Positions 7,048 to 14,627 of a DNA stretch of 20,760 bases are shown here, in pieces. Position 1 is the first letter of the stretch. The number at the start of each line of letters is the position of its first letter. The notes below the pieces were generated by a model. It was not told the origin of the DNA and did no database searches. It was given only the letters and a program-made list of their open reading frames with translations. Source of the DNA: JAKZSU01 sp047517485 (GTDB lineage: Bacteria; Pseudomonadota; Alphaproteobacteria; UBA7887); NCBI GenBank assembly GCA_047517485.1, contig JAKZSU010000205.1:1-20760 (forward strand), written 5' to 3'. A program made the translations under genes and the position numbers.

Positions 7048-8064
7048 ATGAGCCAAGAGAGCGACCGCATCGAGACCACCGTCGTCGGATCCTACCCGGT
7101 CCCGGATTGGCTGGTCGCCAGTCCGACCGAGCAGGCTCTGGTCGATGCGACGCGCGCGGTGTTGCACACTCAGCAACAGGCCGGCATCGATCTGGTTTGC
7201 GACGGCGAGCTCACCCGCTTCGACGTCAACCATCCCGAAACCAACGGCATGATCGATTATTTCGTCGCCCCGATGGCCGGGGTGCGCACCGAGATCGCGT
7301 TCGACGAGCTGATCGCCTACCGCGCCCAGGCCGGCATGGGCTTTCGCCGCCGCCCGCCCGGCGTGGTCGACGGCGCGCTCGGCTCGGGCACCCTCGATCT
7401 ACCGGCGGCGTGCGGGCGCGCCCGCGCGCTCACCGCCGCGCCGCTCAAATTCACCCTCACCGGCCCGCATATGCTCGCCAAGACCCTGCTTGATACCCAC
7501 TACGGCGATCTCGCCGCGCTCACCGACGCCATCGCTGGCGTGCTCGCCGAGCAAGTCGCCCATTGCGATGCCGAGGTGATCCAGGTCGACGAGGCCAATC
7601 TCCCCGGCCACGCCGACGAATGGCGCCTCGCGGCGGCGGCGATCAACCGCGTGCTCGACGCCATCAAGGGCCGCGCCGCGGTCCATCTCTGCTTCGGCAA
7701 TTACGGCGGCCAGACCATCCAGTCCGGCACCTGGGGCGCGCTGATCAACTATCTCAACGCGTTGCACGCCGATCATATCGTCATGGAGAACGCCCACCGC
7801 CCGGCCGGCGAACTCGCCGCCTTCGCCGATCTCGACCCGCGCATCGGCATGGGGTTGGGGGTGATCGACGTCAAACGCACCGACATCGAGACCGCCGACG
7901 ACGTGGCGCGCGCGATCGAGGCGGCGGCCACCGCGATCGGCCCCGGACGGGTACGTTACGTCCACCCCGACTGCGGCTTCTGGATGCTCAAACGCCCAAT
8001 CGCCGACGCCAAGATGCGCGCCCTGGTCGCCGGCCGCGATCTCTACGAGGGGCGGGGCGGCTAG
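7048..8064 (+). CDS. MetE C-terminal-like cobalamin-independent methyltransferase
   Basis: The predicted protein has 338 residues matching only the catalytic C-terminal barrel of cobalamin-independent methionine synthase (UROD/MetE-like fold). The zinc ligands are all present: His213 and Cys215 in VHLCFGNYGG, Glu247 in IVMENAHR and Cys309 in HPDCGFWML. The N-terminal MetE half is absent, as in archaeal-type and other short homologues, which use varied methyl donors and thiol acceptors. The frame is open back to 6886 through the repeat element, but the ATG at 7048 with GGGGAA 7 bases upstream is the convincing start. Methionine synthesis is one possibility, and methyl transfer to or from another thiol is equally compatible. 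Its stop overlaps that of the convergent small membrane protein at CTAG, 8061-8064. Confidence 0.88.
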   Translation: MSQESDRIETTVVGSYPVPDWLVASPTEQALVDATRAVLHTQQQAGIDLVCDGELTRFDVNHPETNGMIDYFVAPMAGVRTEIAFDELIAYRAQAGMGFRRRPPGVVDGALGSGTLDLPAACGRARALTAAPLKFTLTGPHMLAKTLLDTHYGDLAALTDAIAGVLAEQVAHCDAEVIQVDEANLPGHADEWRLAAAAINRVLDAIKGRAAVHLCFGNYGGQTIQSGTWGALINYLNALHADHIVMENAHRPAGELAAFADLDPRIGMGLGVIDVKRTDIETADDVARAIEAAATAIGPGRVRYVHPDCGFWMLKRPIADAKMRALVAGRDLYEGRGG

Positions 8065-8189
8065 TCGCCCTCGACCGGCGCCGGGTCGCGGTGCAATTCC
8101 ATCCACATGCTGACCGCCACCAGGCCGGCGAAGCTCAAGCTCACCACGGTGAAGACGACCAGGAATACTCTCGACCGCCGCTGGCTCAC
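8061..8189 (-). CDS. 42-residue single-span membrane protein
   Basis: This small ORF begins at a GTG (8189-8187) that overlaps the TGA stop of the enolase-superfamily gene as GTGA, the usual arrangement for translational coupling. The protein starts with basic residues (VSQRRSR), has one hydrophobic segment from about residue 8 to 30 (VFLVVFTVVSLSFAGLVAVSM) and ends with an acidic, Pro-rich tail. The charge pattern predicts an N-in topology. Its stop shares CTAG with the stop of the convergent methyltransferase. I do not recognise a family. The coupling and the clean transmembrane design argue that it is real. A longer open frame to 8600 in the same frame is antisense-like filler. Confidence 0.6.
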   Translation of the reverse strand: MSQRRSRVFLVVFTVVSLSFAGLVAVSMWMELHRDPAPVEGD

Positions 8190-9619
8190 TCTGTCGCCTT
8201 TCCCGCGCCTGGCATCGGCCGCATCGCGCTCCAGTCGGGCATCGCGGCGCTGGCGAACCCCGGGCAGGCGAGCGAGCTCAGCGCGATCACGCCGCCCGCG
8301 ATGGTCACGCGGGTAACGCCGTCGCCGCGGTGATAGAGGTCGGGGTGCGCCGCCAAGAACGCGTCTTGCTCGCCTTGCGGAAGGCCCGCCATGCCATTGA
8401 CATAATGATGCCCGTTGCGCTCGACGTGAGCGCAGCCGATCAGGCTCGCCAAGGCAAGATCCTGCTGCACGCCAAGGCCAGCCTGGGTCGACAAGTCCTC
8501 CGCCGACATAAAATATTCGCGGCCGGCGTTCCGGCCGGTGTCGCGGCTCCAGTGGGCGCAGCGCGCCGCATTCAGGATCGACTTGTACAGCCCCTTGCAC
8601 GATTTCGACGACACCCCGCGATAGCCGAGCGCGCGGGCCTGGGGGAAGGCGTCGAGGGTGCCGTCGGCCTCGTCGATAATCGCCAACTTGGGCAGGGCGC
8701 TGATATCGGTCTCCATAGTCAGGCCGCGCTCGATCGGTTGCTCGACGAACAGGATCGAGTCCGACAGCCGCGCCAACGCCGGGGTGGTCGCGATCGCCGC
8801 CATCAGCGCCGCGATCTCCGCGCCGCTCCGATATTGCTCGTTGCCGTCGAGCGTCGACCAGTAGGGCGCGTCGATGCGGTCGAGCACGTCGGCGATTTCG
8901 CTCAGCCGCGCGACATCGGCGTCGAGATCGCCACCCACCTTGAGCTTGAAATAGCGATGCCCGTAGGCCGCCACGACCTCGGCCAGGGTCTCCGGCAGCC
9001 CGTCATTCACCGTCCCGTCACCGCTGCCGATGGGGTCGACCATGCCGACGGTGTGGCGCGCGGCAATGGTCGGGGCCGGCTTTAGCGATCGCACGAAACC
9101 GTCGATGTCAAAATCCGCCAGGTCCGGGGTCAGACCGCTCGGGCCGATGCCCGCGAGATTGCCCGCCATCGCGTCGAACACCGAGACGCCCTCGATGCGG
9201 CACAGCGCGTCGAGCACCGCCTTGTCGAGCAGCGCCAGGCCGAAGCACGCGACCAAGGGGTTGAGCTCGCATTTCGCCGCCTCGGCGATGTGCTCGGCGT
9301 AACACGCGCGGTAATGGCCGAACGCGGTCGCCGGCCCCGCCGCCGCGTACAGCCGCCGCGCGATCGCCAGCGCGGCGCGCAGCTGATCGTAATTATCCGC
9401 GTTGCTCAGCTCCAGGTTCTTGTCGAACCATTTGGGCGCGATCATTTCCGCCGCCATGCCCCAGCCCTCGCGGCCGTCTTCGAGGCGAATGCGTACCCGC
9501 GCGAAACCTTGCGGCGCCTCGGTCAGGGTGGTGACGCCAAAGCGAAACGGCAGCCGCAGCACGATATCGCGCTCATAAAGCACGATCTCCTCAATCTTGA
9601 GGCGGGGCGCCTCGGCCAT
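8186..9619 (-). CDS. Enolase-superfamily (mandelate racemase/muconate lactonizing) enzyme
   Basis: The predicted protein has 477 residues, about 100 longer than typical sugar-acid dehydratases of this superfamily. Catalytic elements appear in order: the K-x-K motif FKLKVGG (Lys225, Lys227), Asp258 in STLDGNEQY, Glu293 in LFVEQPIERG, Asp316-Glu317 in AIIDEADG and Lys339 in GVSSKSCKG. These supply the Mg ligands and acid/base lysines for abstraction of a proton alpha to a carboxylate. The N-terminal capping domain is extended. The ATG at 9619 overlaps the upstream Gfo/Idh/MocA stop by one base (TGATG), so the start is firm; a longer frame to 9769 lies inside that gene. It is probably a dehydratase or racemase in sugar-acid catabolism. 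Subgroup and substrate are unknown. Confidence 0.9.
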   Translation of the reverse strand: MAEAPRLKIEEIVLYERDIVLRLPFRFGVTTLTEAPQGFARVRIRLEDGREGWGMAAEMIAPKWFDKNLELSNADNYDQLRAALAIARRLYAAAGPATAFGHYRACYAEHIAEAAKCELNPLVACFGLALLDKAVLDALCRIEGVSVFDAMAGNLAGIGPSGLTPDLADFDIDGFVRSLKPAPTIAARHTVGMVDPIGSGDGTVNDGLPETLAEVVAAYGHRYFKLKVGGDLDADVARLSEIADVLDRIDAPYWSTLDGNEQYRSGAEIAALMAAIATTPALARLSDSILFVEQPIERGLTMETDISALPKLAIIDEADGTLDAFPQARALGYRGVSSKSCKGLYKSILNAARCAHWSRDTGRNAGREYFMSAEDLSTQAGLGVQQDLALASLIGCAHVERNGHHYVNGMAGLPQGEQDAFLAAHPDLYHRGDGVTRVTIAGGVIALSSLACPGFASAAMPDWSAMRPMPGAGKATE

Positions 9620-10773
9620 CAATTTGTATCCAGCTCTGGGATGTCGATCCAGCGTCGTTCGGCCGAACTGCGTAGGCCCAACGCCGCTAGTTGCACCCCG
9701 CGTGCGCCGGCCTCGAGATCCCATGGGAACGGCGCGTCTTCGCAGACGTGGCGAATGTACGCTTGCCATTGTGCCTTAAACGCATTTTCGGTCTCGGCCG
9801 TGTCCGGCACCGCCGACCAATCGTCAAAATAGTCGATTTCCGAGGCGACATCCGGGTTCCACATCGGCACCGGCGTATCTTCGCGCGCTTGCTTTCGGCA
9901 TTCGCGCAGCCCCGCCACCGCCGAGCCATGGGTGCCGTCGACTTGAATCGTAAGAAGGTCGTCGCGGCGCACCCGCACCGCCCACGAGCAATTGAAGTGC
10001 GCCACCACATCGCCGGCGATCTGAAACGTGGCATAGACCGAATCGTCCGCCGTCACCGCATAGCGCGCGCCGGCTTCGTCCCAGCGCTCGGGGATATGGG
10101 TTTTCGCCAGCGCATTCACCGCGCGGATCTCGCCGAACAGGTTTTCCAGCACGTAATGCCAGTGCGGCAGCATATCGAGCACGATGCCGCCGCCGTCTTC
10201 GCGGCGATAATTCCACGACGGCCGTTGCGCCGGGCGATCGTCGCCCTCGAATACCCAATAACCGAACTCGCCGCGTACCGACAAAACCCGACCGAAAAAT
10301 CCGTCGTCGAGCAGTCCGTTCAGCTTGACGATGCCAGGCAGCCAAAGCTTGTCCTGCACGACCCCATGTTTAACTCCCGCGCCTTGCGCGCGTCGCCATA
10401 CGCTCAGCGCGTCATCCAGGCTCGCCGCGACCGGTTTTTCGCAATAGACGTGCTTTCCCGCATCGATCGCCCGATGCAGCAATTCGCTTCTCATTTGCGT
10501 CGATCCCGCGTCGAAAAACACCGAGAGCCCGGCATCCCCCAGCACTTCGCCAAGATCGGTGGTCCAGCGCGCTACACCGTGCGCCGCCGCCAGGGCCGCC
10601 AACTTGTCCGCGCTGCGCCCGACCAGTACTGGCTCCGGCATCACCCGATCGCCATTACCCAGCACCACCCCGCCGGCGTCACGGATCGCCAGGATCGAGC
10701 GCACCAGATGCTGATTGGTCCCCATCCGCCCGGTCACCCCGTGCATGATGATCCCGAGCCTTCGTTCCGTCAT
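9619..10773 (-). CDS. Gfo/Idh/MocA-family NAD(P)-dependent oxidoreductase
   Basis: The predicted protein has 384 residues. The N-terminal Rossmann domain has a glycine-rich loop (MHGVTGRMGTN, about 10-20) and the signature E112-K113-P114 in YCEKPVAAS, followed by the alpha/beta substrate domain (GEFGYWVFEGD, then DMLPHWHYVLENLFGEI). Such enzymes oxidise or reduce a carbohydrate hydroxyl or keto group. The insert IRDAGGVVLGNGDRVMPEPVLV between the glycine loop and the second strand is longer than usual. The ATG at 10773 has GAAGGGC upstream. It is the second gene of the operon 11876-8061, lying 44 bases after the DHDPS-like gene and one base into the enolase-like gene. The three enzymes together suggest a carbohydrate-acid pathway. 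Confidence 0.9.
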   Translation of the reverse strand: MTERRLGIIMHGVTGRMGTNQHLVRSILAIRDAGGVVLGNGDRVMPEPVLVGRSADKLAALAAAHGVARWTTDLGEVLGDAGLSVFFDAGSTQMRSELLHRAIDAGKHVYCEKPVAASLDDALSVWRRAQGAGVKHGVVQDKLWLPGIVKLNGLLDDGFFGRVLSVRGEFGYWVFEGDDRPAQRPSWNYRREDGGGIVLDMLPHWHYVLENLFGEIRAVNALAKTHIPERWDEAGARYAVTADDSVYATFQIAGDVVAHFNCSWAVRVRRDDLLTIQVDGTHGSAVAGLRECRKQAREDTPVPMWNPDVASEIDYFDDWSAVPDTAETENAFKAQWQAYIRHVCEDAPFPWDLEAGARGVQLAALGLRSSAERRWIDIPELDTN

Positions 10774-10817
10774 GGCAGGTGCCCTTCGTGCGTCACTTAC
10801 GTCGGGCGCACCCTAAT

Positions 10818-11876
10818 CTACCGGTCGCCGGTGAGCCAACGATCAAGATTCTCAGCGACGAACCCATCGTCCGTCAGCTCGGGATGATCGCGGCAAACCC
10901 GGTCGATGTCTTCGGCTTGTCCTGGGCTCAGACACGCCGCTTCGTCGAGGCACCAGGTGCCCTCAAACAAGCCCTGCCGCCGCAGCACTTCGTGACACCC
11001 GGCGATGCAGCCGCGAAACCCGTTCGCGACATCGAAGATCGCCCGATTGGCATCGGTCAGCTTCCAGTCGAGCGCGAGCAGTTTATCGTCGATTTCGCCG
11101 CCGGCATGAATCCGCTCGAGCAGCTGCACCGCGCTCCGCGTCCACACCCCCCATTGGCCGAGCAAACCGCCGCGAAACCGCACCGTGACCTCTTCGCCGT
11201 CGCGCATGGCGCCGAACGGCGTCACCAGGTCGAGCACGATGTGATCGTCGTTTCCGGTGTACAGCACCACCCGTTCCTCGGCCCCCGCCGCGACCACCCC
11301 GCGCACCACGGCATGCGTCGCATAGCGATCGAACGGCGCCACCTTGATCGCCACCGCGCCCGGATTTTCGGCAAACCGCCGCCAGAACGATGCGGTCAAT
11401 CGCACCCCACCGACCGCCGGCTGCAAATAAAACCCGAAAATCGGAATCTCGGCCGCCAGGGCGGCACAGTGCGCCACCATCGCATCCTCATCCGCGCCCT
11501 GAAACGCCGCCAGACTGACCAGCCCCACATGATAGCCGAGGTCGCGCGCAATCCGCGCCTCGGCCACCGCTTGATCAGTTCCCCCGGCGATGCCGGCGAC
11601 CATCACCATCGCCCGCGCGGTCCAGTCCCGGCTAGTCTCGATCGCCAGTCGCAACACGGTCTCATAAAGCCCCGCCTGGCGAATCCCGAACTGGGTCGCA
11701 TGCACCCCCACCGCAAGCCCCCCGGCGCCGGCATCGACATAATACCGCGTCAACGCCCGCTGCCGCCGCTCGTCGAGCCGGCGATCCGCATCGAGCGCTA
11801 AAAGATGCGCCGGAATCACCGTGCCGCGCGCCAGAATGGCGCTGATGTCGGCGGGCAATGAGATCGACCCGTTCAT
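10818..11876 (-). CDS. Dihydrodipicolinate synthase-family aldolase/lyase
   Basis: The predicted protein has 352 residues, longer than DapA (about 290). The (beta/alpha)8 features of the NAL/DHDPS superfamily are visible: an N-terminal strand with IPAHLLALD and AGAGGLAVGVHATQF, Tyr150 in GFYLQP as the probable catalytic tyrosine, and Lys178 in AIKVAPFD as the Schiff-base lysine. The usual GxxGE motif near the first helix is altered to GLAVGVHATQ, so it is not a canonical DapA. Relatives catalyse retro-aldol cleavage or dehydration of keto-sugar acids. The ATG at 11876 has an AAAGG site upstream. It is the first gene of the catabolic operon and starts only 37 bases after the antitoxin stop, leaving little room for a promoter of its own. 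Confidence 0.87.
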   Translation of the reverse strand: MNGSISLPADISAILARGTVIPAHLLALDADRRLDERRQRALTRYYVDAGAGGLAVGVHATQFGIRQAGLYETVLRLAIETSRDWTARAMVMVAGIAGGTDQAVAEARIARDLGYHVGLVSLAAFQGADEDAMVAHCAALAAEIPIFGFYLQPAVGGVRLTASFWRRFAENPGAVAIKVAPFDRYATHAVVRGVVAAGAEERVVLYTGNDDHIVLDLVTPFGAMRDGEEVTVRFRGGLLGQWGVWTRSAVQLLERIHAGGEIDDKLLALDWKLTDANRAIFDVANGFRGCIAGCHEVLRRQGLFEGTWCLDEAACLSPGQAEDIDRVCRDHPELTDDGFVAENLDRWLTGDR

Positions 11877-11913
11877 CGCCAGCCTTTCACCCAGCTCATA
11901 TTACCCACCCAGT

Positions 11914-12228
11914 TCACTCCCTCGCTCCCTTCCCGGGCGCCGGCTCGAACTCGACCTTCATGCGATACCCGAGCGCGCGGGCATACTCCTCGACCGTGGC
12001 CAGCCTCGGAGAGATGTCGTTGTTCACGCTTTCCAGTCGCGAGATGTTGCTTTTCTTGGTGCCCAGCAGCACGGCCATTTCCTCCTGGGTTTTGCCCGCC
12101 GCCGTGCGCATCGCGATCATGTCGCGTTTCATCGCAAAGGCCGGCGCCGCCTCATCATAGGCAGCCCTCACTTCCGGGTCGTTCAGCGCCTTTTCCTTAA
12201 AGCTCTCGAATGTCGGACGGTCAGCCAT
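11914..12228 (-). CDS. XRE-family antitoxin (HigA-like)
   Basis: The predicted protein has 104 residues. An N-terminal helical region (MADRPTFESFKEKALNDPEV) precedes a helix-turn-helix at about 47-67 (TQEEMAVLLGTKKSNISRLES) and a short C-terminal strand (YRMKVEFEPA). This is the usual form of HTH antitoxins that pair with RelE/HigB or Gp49-like toxins; the antitoxin binds the toxin and represses the operon. The ATG at 12228 has AAAGAGGGA upstream, so it can be translated on its own. Unusually, no stop codon separates it from the toxin frame upstream. A palindrome at 12557-12576 is a probable operator. The catabolic operon begins 37 bases downstream on the same strand. Confidence 0.85.
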   Translation of the reverse strand: MADRPTFESFKEKALNDPEVRAAYDEAAPAFAMKRDMIAMRTAAGKTQEEMAVLLGTKKSNISRLESVNNDISPRLATVEEYARALGYRMKVEFEPAPGKGARE

Positions 12229-12549
12229 TGCTCGTCCCTCTTTCATGCGTTGGCGCGCCAAAGCCATATGCTTTTTCGGGATCTTCCGCGTCTTCTTGAC
12301 GAAGCTGTGCAGGATCACGATTTCTCCTCCGGCAACCGCGCGGAATAGCGATCTGCCGATCCCTTCCCGGCCCTTGGCTCTGATCTCGAACAAACCTTTG
12401 CCTAAGGACGCGGTGTGCGGACGGCCAAGCGCCGGGCCGAATTCTTCCACTAACTCGAGAATATGCAGCAAATTCGCCAATATTCCGGCGGGGAACGCCA
12501 GCGTCTGTTTTTCAACTTTCTTGCTATGGAAAGTGATCGCCTACTTCAT
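12229..12549 (-). pseudogene. RelE/HigB-like (Gp49 family) toxin with early amber codon, fused in frame to antitoxin
   Basis: From an ATG at 12549 the frame reads Met-Lys-amber (TAG at 12543-12541), then a continuous toxin sequence: AITFHSKKVEKQTLAFP, LHILELVEEFGPALGRPHT, GLFEIRAKGREGIGRSLF and VILHSFVKKTRKIPKK. This matches the phage-derived Gp49/HigB-like RelE-fold toxins. Homologues as I recall them carry Trp at about the amber position, so a TGG to TAG change is likely. There is also no stop before the antitoxin ATG at 12228, so toxin and antitoxin form one frame. A TTG at 12480 could start a protein lacking the first strand and helix. I infer an inactivated toxin. Less likely, a true fusion starts at TTG, or the amber is suppressed. 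Confidence 0.7.
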
Positions 12550-12556
12550 CGGCACT

Positions 12557-12576
12557 TGTTATCAAAAATGATAACA
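12557..12576. promoter_or_regulatory. Palindromic operator of the toxin-antitoxin locus
   Basis: A perfect 8-bp inverted repeat, tgttatca and tgataaca, is separated by aaaa. It ends 7 bases before the ATG of the toxin frame, in the AT-rich leader. HTH antitoxins of this type commonly repress their operon by binding such palindromes at the promoter. It lies between the divergent toxin and cyclase genes, so it could also affect the cyclase, whose start is 121 bases away. Confidence 0.6.
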
Positions 12577-12697
12577 TCAGTCAAGATTCGGGTCCTGTCA
12601 CTCGATTTTGGTCGCGCTAAAATCAGCGCGCCAACCTTTGCAACCCCTACTTTTAGGCGTAGCCTCACCGCGCAAAATCGGGGACTTCAGTATCACC

Positions 12698-14608
12698 ATG
12701 GCCGCTGACGAGGGTCTGAGAAAACTCGCCGCTATTCTCGCCGCCGATGTCGTCGGCTACGCGCGGCTGATGGCCGACGACGAGCGCGCGACGGTGGCCG
12801 CCTTGAAGGACGCCCGCCTGGTCTTCCGTTCGCGCATCGAGGCGCATGCCGGCCGGGTCATCGACACCGCCGGCGACAGCGTTCTCGCCGAGTTCCCCAG
12901 CGTCGTCGAGGCGGTCCAATGCGCGGTCGAGGTTCAGGCGCAGTTCAACTCCAGTAATTTACTCGTGCCCGATGATCGCCGCATCCATTTCCGCATCGGC
13001 ATCAATCTCGGCGACGTCATCGAGGAGGATGACGGGACGATCTACGGCGATGGCGTCAACATTGCCGCGCGGCTCGAAGGCCTGGCCGCGCCCGGCGGGG
13101 TGATGATCTCGGAATCGGCGCACCTGCAGGTCGAGGGCAAACTCGGTCTTGCCCTCGCCGACGCCGGCGCGCACGCGGTCAAGAATATCGCCAAACCGGT
13201 GCGCGCCTTTTCCCTTCTCCCGGCGGGCGCGGCGCCGGCCGCGACGGACTTCGGGTCGCGAATATCTCGGCGTCAACCAATGGTCGTCGTCGCTCTAATC
13301 GCCGTCGTAGCAGTGGTTGCCGGGCTCATGACTTGGCAGCTCACCCGCCCGCCAGCCGATGATCAGACCATCGCGCAAGACGACGACCCGACTCTCGCGA
13401 TGCCCACCGGCCCGTCGATCGCGGTGCTGCCGTTCGACAATCTCTCTGGCGATCCCGAACAGGATTATTTCGTCGACGGCATTACCGAGGAAATCATCGC
13501 CGAGCTCACCCGTTTCCCCGAGCTTTTCGTGCTGGCCCGCAATACGACCTTCCAATTCAAGGGCCAAGCGATCGATGTCCGTGCCGTCGGCAAAGAACTC
13601 GGCGTCCAATATGTCGTCGAAGGCAGCGTGCGGACCGATCGCGAAACCATCCGCGTGACCGCGCAGATGATCGATGCCGGATCCGGCGGCCACGTCTGGG
13701 CGGAGACGTACGAACGCGATCTTTCAGCGCAAAGTATATTCGCCGTTCAGGACGATATCACCCAACGCATCGTCGGCGCCCTTGCCGGAAAGCATGGCCT
13801 GATCGCCCGTATCGGCGAACAGCGCGTACACGCGACCCGCACCGAGAATCTCGCCGCGCACGACTGCTTCCTGCGCGCGCTCGTCTATCACTATGTCCAT
13901 ACCGAAGAGCAGCACGGCATATCCCGCGATTGTCTCGAACGCGCGATCGAGCTTGATCCCATCTATGTCGATGCGCTGGCCGAGCTTGCGTACGTTTATA
14001 TCGAGGAATACCGGCACGAATTCAATCTGCTGCCAAATTCGGTCGGGCGGGGGTTGGACGTGGCGCAACGCGCGCTCGATCTTGACCGGACAAATCCCGC
14101 CGCCCATTGGGCGATGGCGCTCGGTTATTTTTCGCGACAGAATCTCAACCTGTTTTACACGGAAGCGGAGCGGGCAATTGAACTCAATCCCAATAATTCG
14201 GCGATCCTACATTTTGCCGGCAATTTCATGGCGCCCACTGGCAAATGGGAGCGTGGTCTGGCACTAATGCGAAAAGCGGTGTTGCTGAACCCTGCCGGCC
14301 CAAGTTGGTCGAATTACGTATTCGCCGTCGATCACTACCGAAAGGGCGAGTACGAGCCCGCTTTGGATCGCCTCAGGAAAATGACCACCGGCACGCCGAT
14401 GCTTCGCGCATCACTCGCCGTGGCAATTCACGGTCGGCTTGGTAGCGCCGGTGGCATCAGCCGCGCGTTGGAACGTCTCGAGTCAGCGTCACCTGGCTTC
14501 ACGATCGAGATCGCGCACAACGAATTTGTCGTAAAGCGAAACTTCGAAATCAAACTCTTCGACAAAATCGCCGAGGGCCTCCGCAAGGCCGGCGTGCCCG
14601 AGCAATAG
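12698..14608 (+). CDS. Class III adenylate/guanylate cyclase with TolB-like and TPR regions
   Basis: The predicted protein has 636 residues. A class III cyclase domain spans about 8-173, with the first metal Asp at 17 (ILAADVVGY), the second at 60 (DTAGDS), GINLGDVI at 101-108 and YGDGVNIAARLEGLA. A transmembrane helix (about 195-213, MVVVALIAVVAVVAGLMTW) follows. A TolB N-terminal-like domain comes next (about 238-380, SIAVLPFDNLSGDPEQDYFVDGITEEI), then TPR-like helical repeats to the C-terminus. This order is very common in Rhizobiales and Rhodospirillales, where the protein makes cAMP in response to an unknown signal. The ATG at 12698 is chosen because the conserved domain starts just after it; the frame is open back to 12608 without support. 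It is divergent from the toxin-antitoxin locus, and its stop is 19 bases from a convergent acetyltransferase. Confidence 0.9.
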   Translation: MAADEGLRKLAAILAADVVGYARLMADDERATVAALKDARLVFRSRIEAHAGRVIDTAGDSVLAEFPSVVEAVQCAVEVQAQFNSSNLLVPDDRRIHFRIGINLGDVIEEDDGTIYGDGVNIAARLEGLAAPGGVMISESAHLQVEGKLGLALADAGAHAVKNIAKPVRAFSLLPAGAAPAATDFGSRISRRQPMVVVALIAVVAVVAGLMTWQLTRPPADDQTIAQDDDPTLAMPTGPSIAVLPFDNLSGDPEQDYFVDGITEEIIAELTRFPELFVLARNTTFQFKGQAIDVRAVGKELGVQYVVEGSVRTDRETIRVTAQMIDAGSGGHVWAETYERDLSAQSIFAVQDDITQRIVGALAGKHGLIARIGEQRVHATRTENLAAHDCFLRALVYHYVHTEEQHGISRDCLERAIELDPIYVDALAELAYVYIEEYRHEFNLLPNSVGRGLDVAQRALDLDRTNPAAHWAMALGYFSRQNLNLFYTEAERAIELNPNNSAILHFAGNFMAPTGKWERGLALMRKAVLLNPAGPSWSNYVFAVDHYRKGEYEPALDRLRKMTTGTPMLRASLAVAIHGRLGSAGGISRALERLESASPGFTIEIAHNEFVVKRNFEIKLFDKIAEGLRKAGVPEQ

Positions 14609-14627
14609 ACGAACGCCGCCGGTCCGG

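Noticed and set aside
8190..8600. Upstream part of the minus-strand frame containing the 42-residue membrane protein
   Set aside because: It overlaps the enolase-superfamily gene in another frame and has no domain; only the last 42 codons show a coupled start and a transmembrane design.
9691..11801. Two long plus-strand open frames opposite the Gfo/Idh/MocA and DHDPS-like genes
   Set aside because: Both are antisense to conserved enzymes, Arg/His/Pro-rich, and lack ribosome sites or domains.
12613..12630. Short inverted repeat cgcgct/agcgcg upstream of the cyclase
   Set aside because: Six base pairs in GC-rich DNA are expected by chance, and there is no T-run or conserved context.
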